Of a stretch of DNA of 64,000 bases, positions 42,798-51,534 are shown piece after piece. Location of the stretch: positions 23,542 to 87,541 of the forward strand of contig CAKUJH010000012.1 in NCBI GenBank assembly GCA_934661375.1, given 5' to 3'. Position 1 is the first letter of the stretch. Each line of letters begins with the position of its first letter. The translations under genes were made by a program, and so were the position numbers. Under the pieces are notes generated by a model. The model was not told the DNA's origin. It saw only the letters and a list, made by a program, of their open reading frames with translations, and did no database searches. This stretch comes from an uncultured Victivallales bacterium (GTDB lineage: Bacteria; Verrucomicrobiota; Lentisphaeria; Victivallales; UBA1829).

Positions 42798-42830
42798 CTG
42801 TTCCCGGCGGATTTCTTCTTCCGGGAACAG
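42798..42830. repeat. Stem-loop before recO
   Basis: CTGTTCCCGG (42798-42807) and CCGGGAACAG (42821-42830) form a perfect 10-base hairpin ending 18 bases before the recO ATG. It sits next to the hairpin at 42767, giving two stems in a row. It may end TetR transcription or affect recO translation. Confidence 0.55.
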
Positions 42831-42847
42831 GCGGAACTTTTCGAATC

Positions 42848-43456
42848 ATGCTGCTGCAAACGGATTACATCATTCTGCGGAAAATTCCTTTTCAGGAGAG
42901 CAGTCTGGTTGTCAGCGGGCTCAGCCCGGATTACGGACGGCTGGATTTCCTGCTGAAAGGGGCGCGCGGTTCGGGTTCCAAAAAATTCCCTTATGCCGGA
43001 TTGTTCCGGGAGCTTGTCATCGAATTCCGGGAAAACTCTTCGGATTCCGGATTGTTTTATCTGCGTTCCCATGAACCGAAAAACAATTTTGACGCCATCG
43101 CCAACCATCCGGAACTTTATATCAAATTGTGTGAATACATTCAATTCCTGCTGAAACATACGCGTCCGATGCTGGAATTGCCACTGACGTATGAGGCTTT
43201 GGCAACTCTGCTGCGGCGACTGTCCGGAAATAGCGGCAGTGAATTTCAGCTGGCGGCGGCGGAACTGGTTTTTCTGCGGGAGTCGGGACTGGTTCCGGAT
43301 GCGCCGGACGGTGATTCCGGACGCGGTGCGGCTCTGGAAAAAATCCTGAATTACGCCTTGGATCCGCAATTGCCGGAGCCGGATTTTTCCCCGGAGTATA
43401 TCTCCCGTCTGATTCAATGGGTGCGTTCCCTGCGGCGGTACGCCGATTCTTTGTAA
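42848..43456 (+). CDS. recO: DNA repair protein RecO (short form)
   Basis: A 202-residue protein. The N-terminal OB-fold is clear: TDYIILRKIPFQESSLVVSGLSP then GRLDFLLKGARGSGSK, with FPYAGLFRELVIEFRE. The helical C-terminal part is shorter than in E. coli (242 residues) and lacks the zinc-binding cysteines found in many RecO proteins. RecO loads RecA with RecR in gap repair. Start 42848 begins the OB-fold; an in-frame ATG at 42779 would translate through the hairpin. Confidence 0.85.
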   Translation: MLLQTDYIILRKIPFQESSLVVSGLSPDYGRLDFLLKGARGSGSKKFPYAGLFRELVIEFRENSSDSGLFYLRSHEPKNNFDAIANHPELYIKLCEYIQFLLKHTRPMLELPLTYEALATLLRRLSGNSGSEFQLAAAELVFLRESGLVPDAPDGDSGRGAALEKILNYALDPQLPEPDFSPEYISRLIQWVRSLRRYADSL

Positions 43457-43487
43457 AAAAAATTCCTTTTCCGCCGAATGATTTTTC

Positions 43488-43516
43488 TTGCAATCCGGTC
43501 AAAATGAAGGTATATT
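43488..43516 (+). promoter_or_regulatory. Promoter of the small exported protein and folD
   Basis: TTGCAA (43488-43493), 17-base spacer and TATATT (43511-43516), 27 bases before the ATG at 43543. Confidence 0.65.
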
Positions 43517-43542
43517 GCTGTATATAAAACAGAAGGAAGGGA

Positions 43543-43881
43543 ATGCTGAAAATGACCGGAAAATTTCTTTTGATCGGATTGACCGCCGCCCTGATGCTGT
43601 CTGCGGCAGCCAAAGAAACCGCGGTACAGCCGGCAGCTGTGAAATACACTGATCCGCAGGCTGCCGCGGAACTGGAAGCCCGGAAAAAAGTTCTGGAGGA
43701 AAATATCCGCAAAAAACGTCAGGAACTGCTGCGTACCGATCCCAAACTCCGCCGTATGCACGAACAGCTGCTCAAACAGATACGCGCCATTGCCATTGAA
43801 CTGGATTCCAAAAAGGAAATGCGTTCTCTGAATGACGCCGCCAAAGAAATTGACGCCAAACTGGACAAACTTCGGAAATAA
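43543..43881 (+). CDS. Small exported coiled-coil protein
   Basis: A 112-residue protein with a signal peptide (KFLLIGLTAALMLSAAA, cut near residue 23) and a mature part dominated by one charged coiled coil (LEARKKVLEENIRKKRQELL, then LKQIRAIAIELDSKKEM). GGAAGGGA precedes the ATG. A second ATG at 43552 is possible. It lies 22 bases before folD. Periplasmic location is inferred; no family is recognised. Confidence 0.72.
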   Translation: MLKMTGKFLLIGLTAALMLSAAAKETAVQPAAVKYTDPQAAAELEARKKVLEENIRKKRQELLRTDPKLRRMHEQLLKQIRAIAIELDSKKEMRSLNDAAKEIDAKLDKLRK

Positions 43882-43903
43882 CAACCACTGGAGAACATAT
43901 CCC

Positions 43904-44794
43904 ATGAATTATGCTGAAAAGATCATCGACGGCAAGACGATCGCCGCCGAAGTCAACCGCGAAACGGCGGCGGAAGTTGCAGCCATCACCAAGGATTTCG
44001 GAGCCCGTCCCGGACTGGCTGTCGTGCTGGTCGGCGACAATCCCGCCTCGAAAGTATATGTTTCCAGCAAGGTAAAAAGATGCCAGGAGCTGGGCATTTA
44101 TTCCGAAAAAATTGTATTGCCCGCCGAAACCTCGCAGGATAAACTGCTTCAGGTCATTGAACGTCTGAACAGCAATCCCATGATTCACGGTATTCTGGTT
44201 CAGTCGCCGGTACCGAAACAGATCGACGAACAGGCAGTGGTCGATGCCATCTGTCCCGACAAGGATGTGGATTGTTTTCATGCCCGGAATGTGGGACGTC
44301 TCTGGCTGGGTGACTTCTCCGGTTTTCTGCCCTGCACCCCGTGGGGCGTCATGCAGCTGCTGGAACGTTCCGGCATCGAGACTGCCGGCAAACATGCGGT
44401 CATTCTCGGACGTTCCAACATTGTGGGCAAGCCCATGGCGGCTCTGCTTTCCGCAAAAGGGGCGGATGCCACCGTCACGATCTGCCATTCCCGCACCCCG
44501 AATCTGGCGGAAATCACCCGTACCGCCGACTTGATTGTGGCGGCTATCGGCAAACCCGAATTTCTGCGCGGCGATATGGTCAAGGACGGCGTGGTGGTCA
44601 TTGACGTCGGAATCAACCGCGTGGATGCGCCCGGAACGGAAAAAGGATACCGGCTGGTCGGCGATGTTGCGTTCGATGAAGTCGCGCCGAAAGCCTCGCG
44701 CATTACTCCGGTTCCAGGCGGCGTCGGTCCCATGACCATTGCCATGCTGATGAAAAACACCGTGCGTGCCTTTCATACTGCGTTCAAAAACTGA
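43904..44794 (+). CDS. folD: Methylenetetrahydrofolate dehydrogenase / cyclohydrolase
   Basis: A 296-residue bifunctional folate enzyme. The catalytic lysine is K56 in VYVSSKVKRCQELG; the folate motif is ILVQSPVPKQID; CPDKDVDCFHARNVGRL and CTPWGVMQLLE follow; the NADP loop is VILGRSNIVGKPMAALL, and TPVPGGVGPMTIAML closes the C-terminus. Start 43904 follows GGAGA; in-frame extension to 43832 would overlap the upstream gene. Confidence 0.96.
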   Translation: MNYAEKIIDGKTIAAEVNRETAAEVAAITKDFGARPGLAVVLVGDNPASKVYVSSKVKRCQELGIYSEKIVLPAETSQDKLLQVIERLNSNPMIHGILVQSPVPKQIDEQAVVDAICPDKDVDCFHARNVGRLWLGDFSGFLPCTPWGVMQLLERSGIETAGKHAVILGRSNIVGKPMAALLSAKGADATVTICHSRTPNLAEITRTADLIVAAIGKPEFLRGDMVKDGVVVIDVGINRVDAPGTEKGYRLVGDVAFDEVAPKASRITPVPGGVGPMTIAMLMKNTVRAFHTAFKN

Positions 44795-44822
44795 ATAACC
44801 GCGGTCCGGAAGGAAGAGTTTC

Positions 44823-46055
44823 ATGAATATCCCATGGCTGATTGTGTTTGCCGTTTTCTTTGTCCTGATGATTCTCGTGAAAGCAGTGCTGGCTCTGTTT
44901 CTGGTGCCTACTGTGGATGGCAATTCCGGAAACCCTTCTAACCATGACGGCGAGGATGACGGCGATGATATTCCAAAAGGAAAAGTCCGTTCTTCCTGTC
45001 CCGGCAAAAAATATTCCTGGGCATGGATGCAGACTGCCGGTGCAGTGGATCTTTCGTTTGTGCGTCCGGAAAAAAACAACGGCTATCCGGCAATCCGCGG
45101 ATGCGTCCGCGGTATGAAGGTTGCCGTAAGCTGCCGCCCGCTGGGAAACGGCAGTTCGACGACGGTCTGCAGGATTTATTTCAAACGCCCGTTCGCGCTC
45201 GGGCTTTCCATCTGCACGGATAAGCGGGGCGTGGAATCCGATTCCATGGTGTCTCTGCGGTCTGTTTTAGACACGGTGCAGGAACCGGAATTGTTTGCCT
45301 GTATCGGCAATGCGGAGCTGTTCCGGGAATATCTCACACCGGAATGCCGCGCCTTCCTGTCCGCAGGATATAAAGCCTATCCTTTTGTACGGATTACCGA
45401 TTCCTGTTTTGAAGTGCGTTATCCCGAAATATTCGATGACCCGGATCAGTTTCTGGATCAGTTGAGCGCAGTGTTCAATGCCGCCGGTTTCTTTTCTGCC
45501 ATGTCGGAAAAAATGGCAAAACCGAAACTTCAGGTGAAAACGGCTGTTCGGAATGCCGCGCCGGTTCAGGTCAATATCCCGTCTGAACCGGAACCGCCGG
45601 CGGAAGAACCGAATCCCGCGGTGCAGCCGGAAGAAGAAACACGGTCTGCCGAACCGCCGGCGGAGGAAAAGACTTCTCCTCTGGACAAAGAGACTCTGCT
45701 GCCGGAATTATGGCCGTCCAGTTTTCCCGGCGAACGGGAAAGACAGCTTTTCGAACAGTTCAAAGGGCAGACCGTTGAATGGGAAGGAACCTTGAAAACG
45801 GCATATGATTATGCTTCCGATTTTGTGTTCGGCAGCGGAGGCGGGGTGAAGGCTTCATTTGAGCTGATGGAGTTCAAACCGGCGGGTTCCGCTTTGAGCA
45901 TTGCAGTCAAAGCCGTGGTCAGTCTGCCGCGGGAAGCATCTGCGGTACTGCGGAATTCCAGTGGAAAAACCTTCCGTTTCCGCGGTAAACTGCTGAAATT
46001 CGAACCTGTCGCCAGAGAAATCTATCTTTCCGGCGGCGAATTGCTGAATAACTGA
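44823..46055 (+). CDS. Membrane-anchored hypothetical protein
   Basis: A 410-residue protein with one N-terminal membrane helix (IVFAVFFVLMILVKAVLALFL). An acidic Asp/Asn-rich hinge (35-52) precedes a domain of about 190 residues containing many Cys and aromatic residues. A Pro/Glu-rich linker (about 250-285) leads to a C-terminal beta-rich domain (GQTVEWEGTLKTAYDY to EIYLSGGELL). I recognise no family. It follows folD by 28 bases and precedes the 84-residue gene by 22 bases. Confidence 0.7.
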   Translation: MNIPWLIVFAVFFVLMILVKAVLALFLVPTVDGNSGNPSNHDGEDDGDDIPKGKVRSSCPGKKYSWAWMQTAGAVDLSFVRPEKNNGYPAIRGCVRGMKVAVSCRPLGNGSSTTVCRIYFKRPFALGLSICTDKRGVESDSMVSLRSVLDTVQEPELFACIGNAELFREYLTPECRAFLSAGYKAYPFVRITDSCFEVRYPEIFDDPDQFLDQLSAVFNAAGFFSAMSEKMAKPKLQVKTAVRNAAPVQVNIPSEPEPPAEEPNPAVQPEEETRSAEPPAEEKTSPLDKETLLPELWPSSFPGERERQLFEQFKGQTVEWEGTLKTAYDYASDFVFGSGGGVKASFELMEFKPAGSALSIAVKAVVSLPREASAVLRNSSGKTFRFRGKLLKFEPVAREIYLSGGELLNN

Positions 46056-46077
46056 AATCACCGGAGAATCAGAAATC

Positions 46078-46332
46078 ATGGTCAAACGACAGGATACTTC
46101 GTCCGCCGCGCTGTTCGGGCTGGGACTGGACGGCAAAGACGGACATAAACGGGTCACCAATGGGGACAATTTTTATCTGGTCGGCGGTTCGGAGGAAACT
46201 CACGAACGCATGACGGAAACCGCGGTCAAGTTCAATGAAACCTTGTCCCGCCGCGGCAAGAATCTGGAAGATCTGTCCAGAGAAGAATTTACGGATCTGA
46301 TGCGGGAAGCCGCCGACCGCAGCGGTTCCTGA
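46078..46332 (+). CDS. Small hypothetical protein
   Basis: An 84-residue soluble protein with GLGLDGKDGHKRVTNGDNFY and a helical second half (ETHERMTETAVKFNETLSRR). GGAG lies 11 bases before the ATG. It is probably co-transcribed with the membrane-anchored gene upstream, and its end is convergent with the export-like module. No family recognised; the phrase around FYLVGGSEETHERM looks conserved-protein-like rather than random. Confidence 0.65.
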   Translation: MVKRQDTSSAALFGLGLDGKDGHKRVTNGDNFYLVGGSEETHERMTETAVKFNETLSRRGKNLEDLSREEFTDLMREAADRSGS

Positions 46333-46356
46333 TGTGCGAACCGCCGCCGTTCCTCA

Positions 46357-48486
46357 TCAGAAGGAAAATTCCCGGAAGAAGACGTGCAGCAGCTGCCGTC
46401 CGATTTCCACATAAAGAGTGTAAGTCTGTTCCACATAAGCAATTCCGGTTCTGCCGATGCGCGGGGGCAGGGGGGAATCCGGCGTAATGGTTACGCAGTA
46501 CAGCACATTGACCGGTTTGAATTCCTTGTTCTGCGGATTCGGATAACACGGCACTGTGCCGCCGAGATTCTGCACCAGCGTGGAGTCCCGGAACGTAACC
46601 GCCACCGGATTGACCGCCGAGACCGTTCCGCCGATGCCGCGCAGTTCGCCGCGCAGTTTCACCGCAACCTTGTCTCCGATCCGGATCCGGTTGACTTCCC
46701 GGTCCATGGCGTAGGCGTACAGGATATTCTTTCCGGAAATGATTTTTCCCAGCACCGTGCCTTTTTCGAGCCAGCGTCCGGGCGACACTTCTTTCAGGGC
46801 GGGAATGAAAATGCCGTCGGCGTCGGCGGTCAGGTTCATTTCCGCTTTGCGGCGTTCCATTTCCTGATAGGAGATCCGGTTGATGCGCAGTTTTTCATAT
46901 ACCACGGGACTGAGGGAGATGGTTCTGCTGTCCGAACGCGCCAGATCCAGTTCCGCCTGGCTGGTGCGGATCATGGCAAGGTAGCGGCGCATACTGAAAT
47001 CCAGGAAGATATTGGTGAACGGCAGAATGACTTCGCCTTTGCGCACGGGACGGGATTCTTCCGGCAGGGCAGCGGCGGCGAATCCGGATTCGCGCAGCGT
47101 GACGATCCGGCTGTTTTCCGGCGCGATCTCGCAGGGCAGGGCAAACGACCACGGCAAGGGGATGAACAGCAGGGAAAACAGCGCGCAGACTGCCAATGCC
47201 GTCAATATGGTTTTCAGAACATTCAGTTTTTTGTGGTACATGAAAATCACCTTCACTTCCATAATCAGCGGCAGCATCAGCATCGTGTAGGCTTCAATCG
47301 CCATCAGGATCAACGCCACCGCTTTGGTAAATTGAAAATAAATGATCAGAATGATCGACGTGTAAAGGAACAGTTTGTATATGAAGGAGCCGACTCCGAA
47401 ACAATAGAGCGTCAGCGGCGAAGCGTCTCCGCTGTCCGGCCAGACCCCCAGTCCGAGGAACAGACGGCGGTTGACCGCTTTCATGTATTCATTGGCGCGC
47501 GACATCAGGTTTTCGATGTTCAGCAGGTCGCACAGCAGATAGTACCCGTCGTAACGGATGAACGGGTTGCCGTTCACCAAAATGGTTCCCAGCGCACTGA
47601 CGGTCATCAGGTAGAACATGGTTGATTTGAGCGGACCCGGCTGTGCATATACCCAGACAATGGCGGCAAGTCCCCCGAAAATCAGTTCGCTGGCAATCCC
47701 GGCTCCGTCGCAGGCTGCCCGTTTGATGCGGGACAGCCGCCAGGTGTCGGTCAGGTCCACAAACAGCCGCGGATAAAACACAATGAAACTGATGCCCATG
47801 GAACGCACCCGCGCCCCGAAACTTTTTGCCGAGTATCCGTGGGAAAGTTCATGTACCGCCTTGGTGATCAGCATTGCCCAGAAGTAATTGACCAGATTTG
47901 CCCAGGAAAGCGAATTGACAAACGTTGCGTAAGCATCATTCCATTGCCGGAGCATCAGCAGATAACCCGCTGCCGCCGCCAGCACCGGCAGCCACAGAGT
48001 GTACCGGTTGAACACCGCCCGGATTACCGGCATGGTACGGGAGAAGAAACGGTCCGGGTAAATGGGCGGCAGACGGAAGAACATGTAGAGTCCCATCAGC
48101 CGGTTGAACAGGTTCTTTTCCTTGAAGGCGCGGATTCGTGCCAGCCGTGCGTTCATGACTCCGTAATCGGGAATCATCAGTCCGCTCTGATGCATGAACG
48201 ACAGCAGTTCCGCGATTTCCTGCTGATCGGCGTCAATTCCGGCGTCGTTGACTTTTGCCAGAAATTCCTCCAGCGGATAATTGCGGTCCAGCATCCGGAG
48301 AATGCGGCAGGAACGATCCGTCAGCTTGTAATAATGCTCGGACAGCGGATCATAGAGCAGAGGATACGGACCGTGTTCGCCCGGCGGAATGAATTGAATA
48401 TCCGTCCGGAGCGAGCCGGTCTGCTGCTGCCGCTGTCCGCCGCTGCCGGGCGGAGCCGTATGAGTTGCCGGTTCCGTGCGTTCCAT
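46357..48486 (-). CDS. M50 site-2-protease-like membrane protein with PqqD-like N-terminus and HlyD-like C-terminus
   Basis: A 709-residue protein. Residues 30-105 resemble a PqqD-like winged domain (PLLYDPLSEHYYKLTDRS, ELLSFMHQSGLM). Membrane helices follow, with the M50 zinc site H212-E213-H216 (KAVHELSHGYSAKSFGARV) and the third-ligand motif NPFIRYDGYYLL (D313). Four or so further helices lead to a C-terminal periplasmic barrel like an HlyD adaptor (GFAAAALPEESRPVRKGEVI). It is the last of three genes on the minus strand; the stop of the GAF-HlyD gene is 2 bases before its ATG. Probable role: envelope export or processing of a peptide; the substrate is not visible. Confidence 0.8.
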   Translation of the reverse strand: MERTEPATHTAPPGSGGQRQQQTGSLRTDIQFIPPGEHGPYPLLYDPLSEHYYKLTDRSCRILRMLDRNYPLEEFLAKVNDAGIDADQQEIAELLSFMHQSGLMIPDYGVMNARLARIRAFKEKNLFNRLMGLYMFFRLPPIYPDRFFSRTMPVIRAVFNRYTLWLPVLAAAAGYLLMLRQWNDAYATFVNSLSWANLVNYFWAMLITKAVHELSHGYSAKSFGARVRSMGISFIVFYPRLFVDLTDTWRLSRIKRAACDGAGIASELIFGGLAAIVWVYAQPGPLKSTMFYLMTVSALGTILVNGNPFIRYDGYYLLCDLLNIENLMSRANEYMKAVNRRLFLGLGVWPDSGDASPLTLYCFGVGSFIYKLFLYTSIILIIYFQFTKAVALILMAIEAYTMLMLPLIMEVKVIFMYHKKLNVLKTILTALAVCALFSLLFIPLPWSFALPCEIAPENSRIVTLRESGFAAAALPEESRPVRKGEVILPFTNIFLDFSMRRYLAMIRTSQAELDLARSDSRTISLSPVVYEKLRINRISYQEMERRKAEMNLTADADGIFIPALKEVSPGRWLEKGTVLGKIISGKNILYAYAMDREVNRIRIGDKVAVKLRGELRGIGGTVSAVNPVAVTFRDSTLVQNLGGTVPCYPNPQNKEFKPVNVLYCVTITPDSPLPPRIGRTGIAYVEQTYTLYVEIGRQLLHVFFREFSF

Positions 48487-48487
48487 C

Positions 48488-49885
48488 TTACAGCCCGCGA
48501 TACCAGAGAACCAGACTGCGGAACAGGTAATAGCCCAGTTTCACTTTTTCACCGGAAACCCGTGCCACACCGCGCATTCCGTAGCGCAGCCCCGGCACGT
48601 TTCCCTCCATTTCCGCTTTCAGGTTGTAACTGTAAATATTCTGTTCCGTGAGTTCCGGATAGAAACGCGTGGAAATGATTTTGACCTGAATCGGCAGTTC
48701 CGGACGGGTATGCAGAAACAGCAGTATCCGCGGCGTGCCTTCCAGCACCGAGGCGTCTTTTTCGTTGACCATGATTTCCGCAATCATGCCCTGGTCGGAC
48801 AGGATGTCAAACTGCTTTTCGCCTTGACGCAGAGCGCGTCCCGCCAGCTTGTCGGCACTGCCGTCTGTCAGCGCGACAACGCCGTCCACCTGCGCCTTGA
48901 CTTCACTGTGCGCCAGATACCATTGGGCTTCGGTGATGGCAATCTGCGCCTGTTCGCGTTTATGCGCCAGAATTTTCAGTCTGCCCAGACGTTCCCGGTC
49001 GGTGAACGAGGCCTTGCTTTCCTGTTCATATTCGGCATCGGATTCCTTGAACGACGCCTGCGCCGCCGCCAGCTGGAAACGCATCCGGTCGGTATCATAC
49101 CGCAGAATCACATCGCCTTTTTTCACTTGATCGCCGTCGTTCACCAGACAGTTTCTGACCACACAGTCGAACCAGGCGTATGAACTGAACACGGATTTCG
49201 GACGAATCACAAATTCCGCCGAGACCGTATGTTCGACAGATACCGTGAACAGCGAAATGATGAACACAGCCAGCAGAACCAGGAAAACCCGCATGAAAGT
49301 GATTTTCCGGAGCTGCCGCGACCAGCGCGACCAGCCTTTCTGCGGAGCATGACTCCACAGCGCACCGCCGAAGTCCGCCGAGAGCAGGGCGAGAGTCGCC
49401 GCCACATGTCCGGGTATGGAGTCCCGGTACTCCAGCACCCAGACGAACGGTTTTTCTCCGGCGTTTCCGGCTTTGCCCGAACGCAGCGGAGCAATCATCA
49501 GCCGGCGGCCGTCTCCGGTCAGATATTCCCATGCCTTGCGGCCTTTGGCGGAAAGTCTGCCTGCCGGTTCTTTTTCCGCATTCACTTCAAACGGAGCATC
49601 CCCGATTTCGATTTCTCCGCAGAATGTCCGCAGAGCCTGCGCGTATTCCGTATGCTGATTGACCTCGGTCTGCGCATATTCGGCGATGATCCGCGGAGTA
49701 CCGCGCAAATCAACCAGCGCAGAACGGTCGTATGCCAGCAGGGCGCGGGAGTTGTTGACAATATGGACTCCGACGGCAGTCAGATCCGCTGCGGCAAAGG
49801 CGTCGCGGCCCAGACGCAGAATCGCGGCAAAAGCCCGCAGTCTGGCTTTGAGTTCGTTGTTCTCCTGCTGAAGATTACTTTCCAT
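48488..49885 (-). CDS. GAF-like / HlyD membrane adaptor fusion
   Basis: A 465-residue protein. Residues 1-180 are a cytoplasmic GAF-like sensor with an initial coiled coil (RLGRDAFAAADLTAVGVHIV, AYDRSALVDLRG). One membrane helix lies at about 205-225 (FLVLLAVFIISLFTV). The periplasmic part is a HlyD-type adaptor: a barrel-sandwich half (VRNCLVNDGDQVKKGDVILRY), a coiled-coil hairpin, the return half, and a beta barrel ending LGYYLFRSLVLWYRG. GGAGGCG precedes the ATG, and 11 bases overlap the upstream adaptor gene. It may link a cytoplasmic signal to the export complex. Confidence 0.8.
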   Translation of the reverse strand: MESNLQQENNELKARLRAFAAILRLGRDAFAAADLTAVGVHIVNNSRALLAYDRSALVDLRGTPRIIAEYAQTEVNQHTEYAQALRTFCGEIEIGDAPFEVNAEKEPAGRLSAKGRKAWEYLTGDGRRLMIAPLRSGKAGNAGEKPFVWVLEYRDSIPGHVAATLALLSADFGGALWSHAPQKGWSRWSRQLRKITFMRVFLVLLAVFIISLFTVSVEHTVSAEFVIRPKSVFSSYAWFDCVVRNCLVNDGDQVKKGDVILRYDTDRMRFQLAAAQASFKESDAEYEQESKASFTDRERLGRLKILAHKREQAQIAITEAQWYLAHSEVKAQVDGVVALTDGSADKLAGRALRQGEKQFDILSDQGMIAEIMVNEKDASVLEGTPRILLFLHTRPELPIQVKIISTRFYPELTEQNIYSYNLKAEMEGNVPGLRYGMRGVARVSGEKVKLGYYLFRSLVLWYRGL

Positions 49886-50666
49886 TGCCGCCTCCGACTT
49901 TTACCAGAACGCCGGACATGCCAGCCTTGAAAACATGCTGCCGGTTGTCGATCAGCACTTTGATTTCAAAGGTTTCGCTGCGGTGGTCGGCGCGGGAGGC
50001 GATTTCATAGATGCCGCCCGTTACGGTTTTTCCGTTTTCCGTAATGCGGACCGTAACCGGCATTCCGATGGAAACTTTGGTCAGCGAGGCGGAAGGCAGA
50101 TTCATGACCGCCAGCAGCTGGTTGTCGTCAATGATAGCCAGAACCGGCTGTCCGCTCCGAACCATTTCAAATTCGCGGGTCAGCATTTTTTCCACAGTGC
50201 CGTCGAAAGGCGCGCGGATGGAGCAGAACAGCAGATGCAGTGCAGCATCATCGCGGCTGATTTTGGCTGCCTGCTGGCGTTCCAGCGCAACGTTGTAGTC
50301 GAATTTTGCGCGGATGACTTCGATTTCGCTTTGCAGGTCGTTCTTGAACAGACGCTCATTGTCCGCCAGTTTCTGTTTAGTGAAGTCGACGTTCAGAGCA
50401 GTTTCCCGCACCTGGGATTCCGCCCGGTTGAATTCGTTCCGGTATTTCCGGTCGTCCAAAGTCAGCAGAACATCATTCTTCCTGAAACGTTCGCCCGCCC
50501 GGAAATTGTACTGGGCGATCATGCCGTCAATCATGGTGGAAAGGGTTGCTTCCCGGATGGGGAACAGCACGGCTTTCACCGGCAGGGAATTGTAATCCGG
50601 ATCAGCTCCGGCAACGGCTCCGGCGGTCAGCAGCGAAGCCAGCAGAATGGTCAGTTTACGAATCAT
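49875..50666 (-). CDS. HlyD/RND-type periplasmic adaptor
   Basis: A 263-residue adaptor with a signal peptide (IRKLTILLASLLTAGAVAGA). The barrel-sandwich halves are GMIAQYNFRAGERFRKNDVLLTLD and FCSIRAPFDGTVEKMLTRE, separated by a coiled-coil hairpin, and a beta barrel follows (VSIGMPVTVRI). Start 50666 has GAGG at good spacing; a GTG three codons upstream is weaker. It is the first gene of the three-gene run. No RND pump or TolC-like gene is adjacent. Confidence 0.85.
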   Translation of the reverse strand: MIRKLTILLASLLTAGAVAGADPDYNSLPVKAVLFPIREATLSTMIDGMIAQYNFRAGERFRKNDVLLTLDDRKYRNEFNRAESQVRETALNVDFTKQKLADNERLFKNDLQSEIEVIRAKFDYNVALERQQAAKISRDDAALHLLFCSIRAPFDGTVEKMLTREFEMVRSGQPVLAIIDDNQLLAVMNLPSASLTKVSIGMPVTVRITENGKTVTGGIYEIASRADHRSETFEIKVLIDNRQHVFKAGMSGVLVKVGGGNGK

Positions 50667-50738
50667 GAAAAACACCTCGCATATTTTCGATGACTATATC
50701 GCGCAAATCGGGAAAATGCAAGCGGCAAAAAGCCTTGC

Positions 50739-51530
50739 TTACCGTTTTTCCCCGTTTTTGACTTTGTCCCACAGCCGGTTCATTTCTTCTGCGGAACAAT
50801 CTTCCACGCGGCGGCCTTCCGCCCGCAGCATATTTTCCATGGCAGAGAAACGCCGTCTGAATTTGGCGGTCGCACGCGCCAGCAGCAGTTCGGCGGAATC
50901 CCGTTTGCGGAAACGGGAAAGGTTCGCCGCGGCAAACAGCAGATCCCCCAGTTCCTCGTCAATGTGATCTTCATCGCCGGATTTCATGGCTTCCCGGAGT
51001 TCGCCGTATTCTTCACCGATTTTATCGGCAATCTGTTTCTGTTCCGTCCAGTCGAAACCGACTTTCGCCGCTTTCTTCTGCACTTTCTCTGCCTGAAGCA
51101 GCGCAGGACAATGGTTTGCCACGCCGTCCAGCACGGATGCATCCGGTTTCGGCGCATGATTTTTTTCCTGCGCCTTGACCCGTTCCCAGAGTCCCGCCAC
51201 TTCTTCCGCCGACTGCACGGATTCCGTGCCGAACACATGCGGATGACGGAAAATCATTTTTGCCGTAACTGCACGCACCACATCGTCGAAGGTGAAAGCC
51301 CCGCGTTCTTCCGCGATGACCGAATGCAGGACGATATTCATCAGCACATCGCCCAGTTCCTCTTTGAGGTTTTCATCATCTTCGGCGGCGATCGCATCCA
51401 GCAGTTCTCCGCATTCATCCATCATCCCTGCCATCAGCGAATGATGCGTCTGTTTGCGGTCCCACGGACACCCTTCCGGCGACCGCAGTTTCTTCATGAC
51501 GGCGACCAGTTCATCTATTGATTGAGACAT
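50739..51530 (-). CDS. mazG: Nucleoside triphosphate pyrophosphohydrolase MazG
   Basis: A 263-residue tandem-domain MazG. The N-domain shows CPWDRKQTHHSLMAGMMDECGELLDAI and EELGDVLMNIVLHSVIAEE; the C-domain repeats the pattern (VGFDWTEQKQIADKIGEEYGELREAM; DEELGDLLFAAANLSR). It hydrolyses NTPs or their modified forms to NMP. It begins 4 bases after the M16 gene ends, so the pair is probably co-transcribed. Confidence 0.93.
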   Translation of the reverse strand: MSQSIDELVAVMKKLRSPEGCPWDRKQTHHSLMAGMMDECGELLDAIAAEDDENLKEELGDVLMNIVLHSVIAEERGAFTFDDVVRAVTAKMIFRHPHVFGTESVQSAEEVAGLWERVKAQEKNHAPKPDASVLDGVANHCPALLQAEKVQKKAAKVGFDWTEQKQIADKIGEEYGELREAMKSGDEDHIDEELGDLLFAAANLSRFRKRDSAELLLARATAKFRRRFSAMENMLRAEGRRVEDCSAEEMNRLWDKVKNGEKR

Positions 51531-51534
51531 ATTG

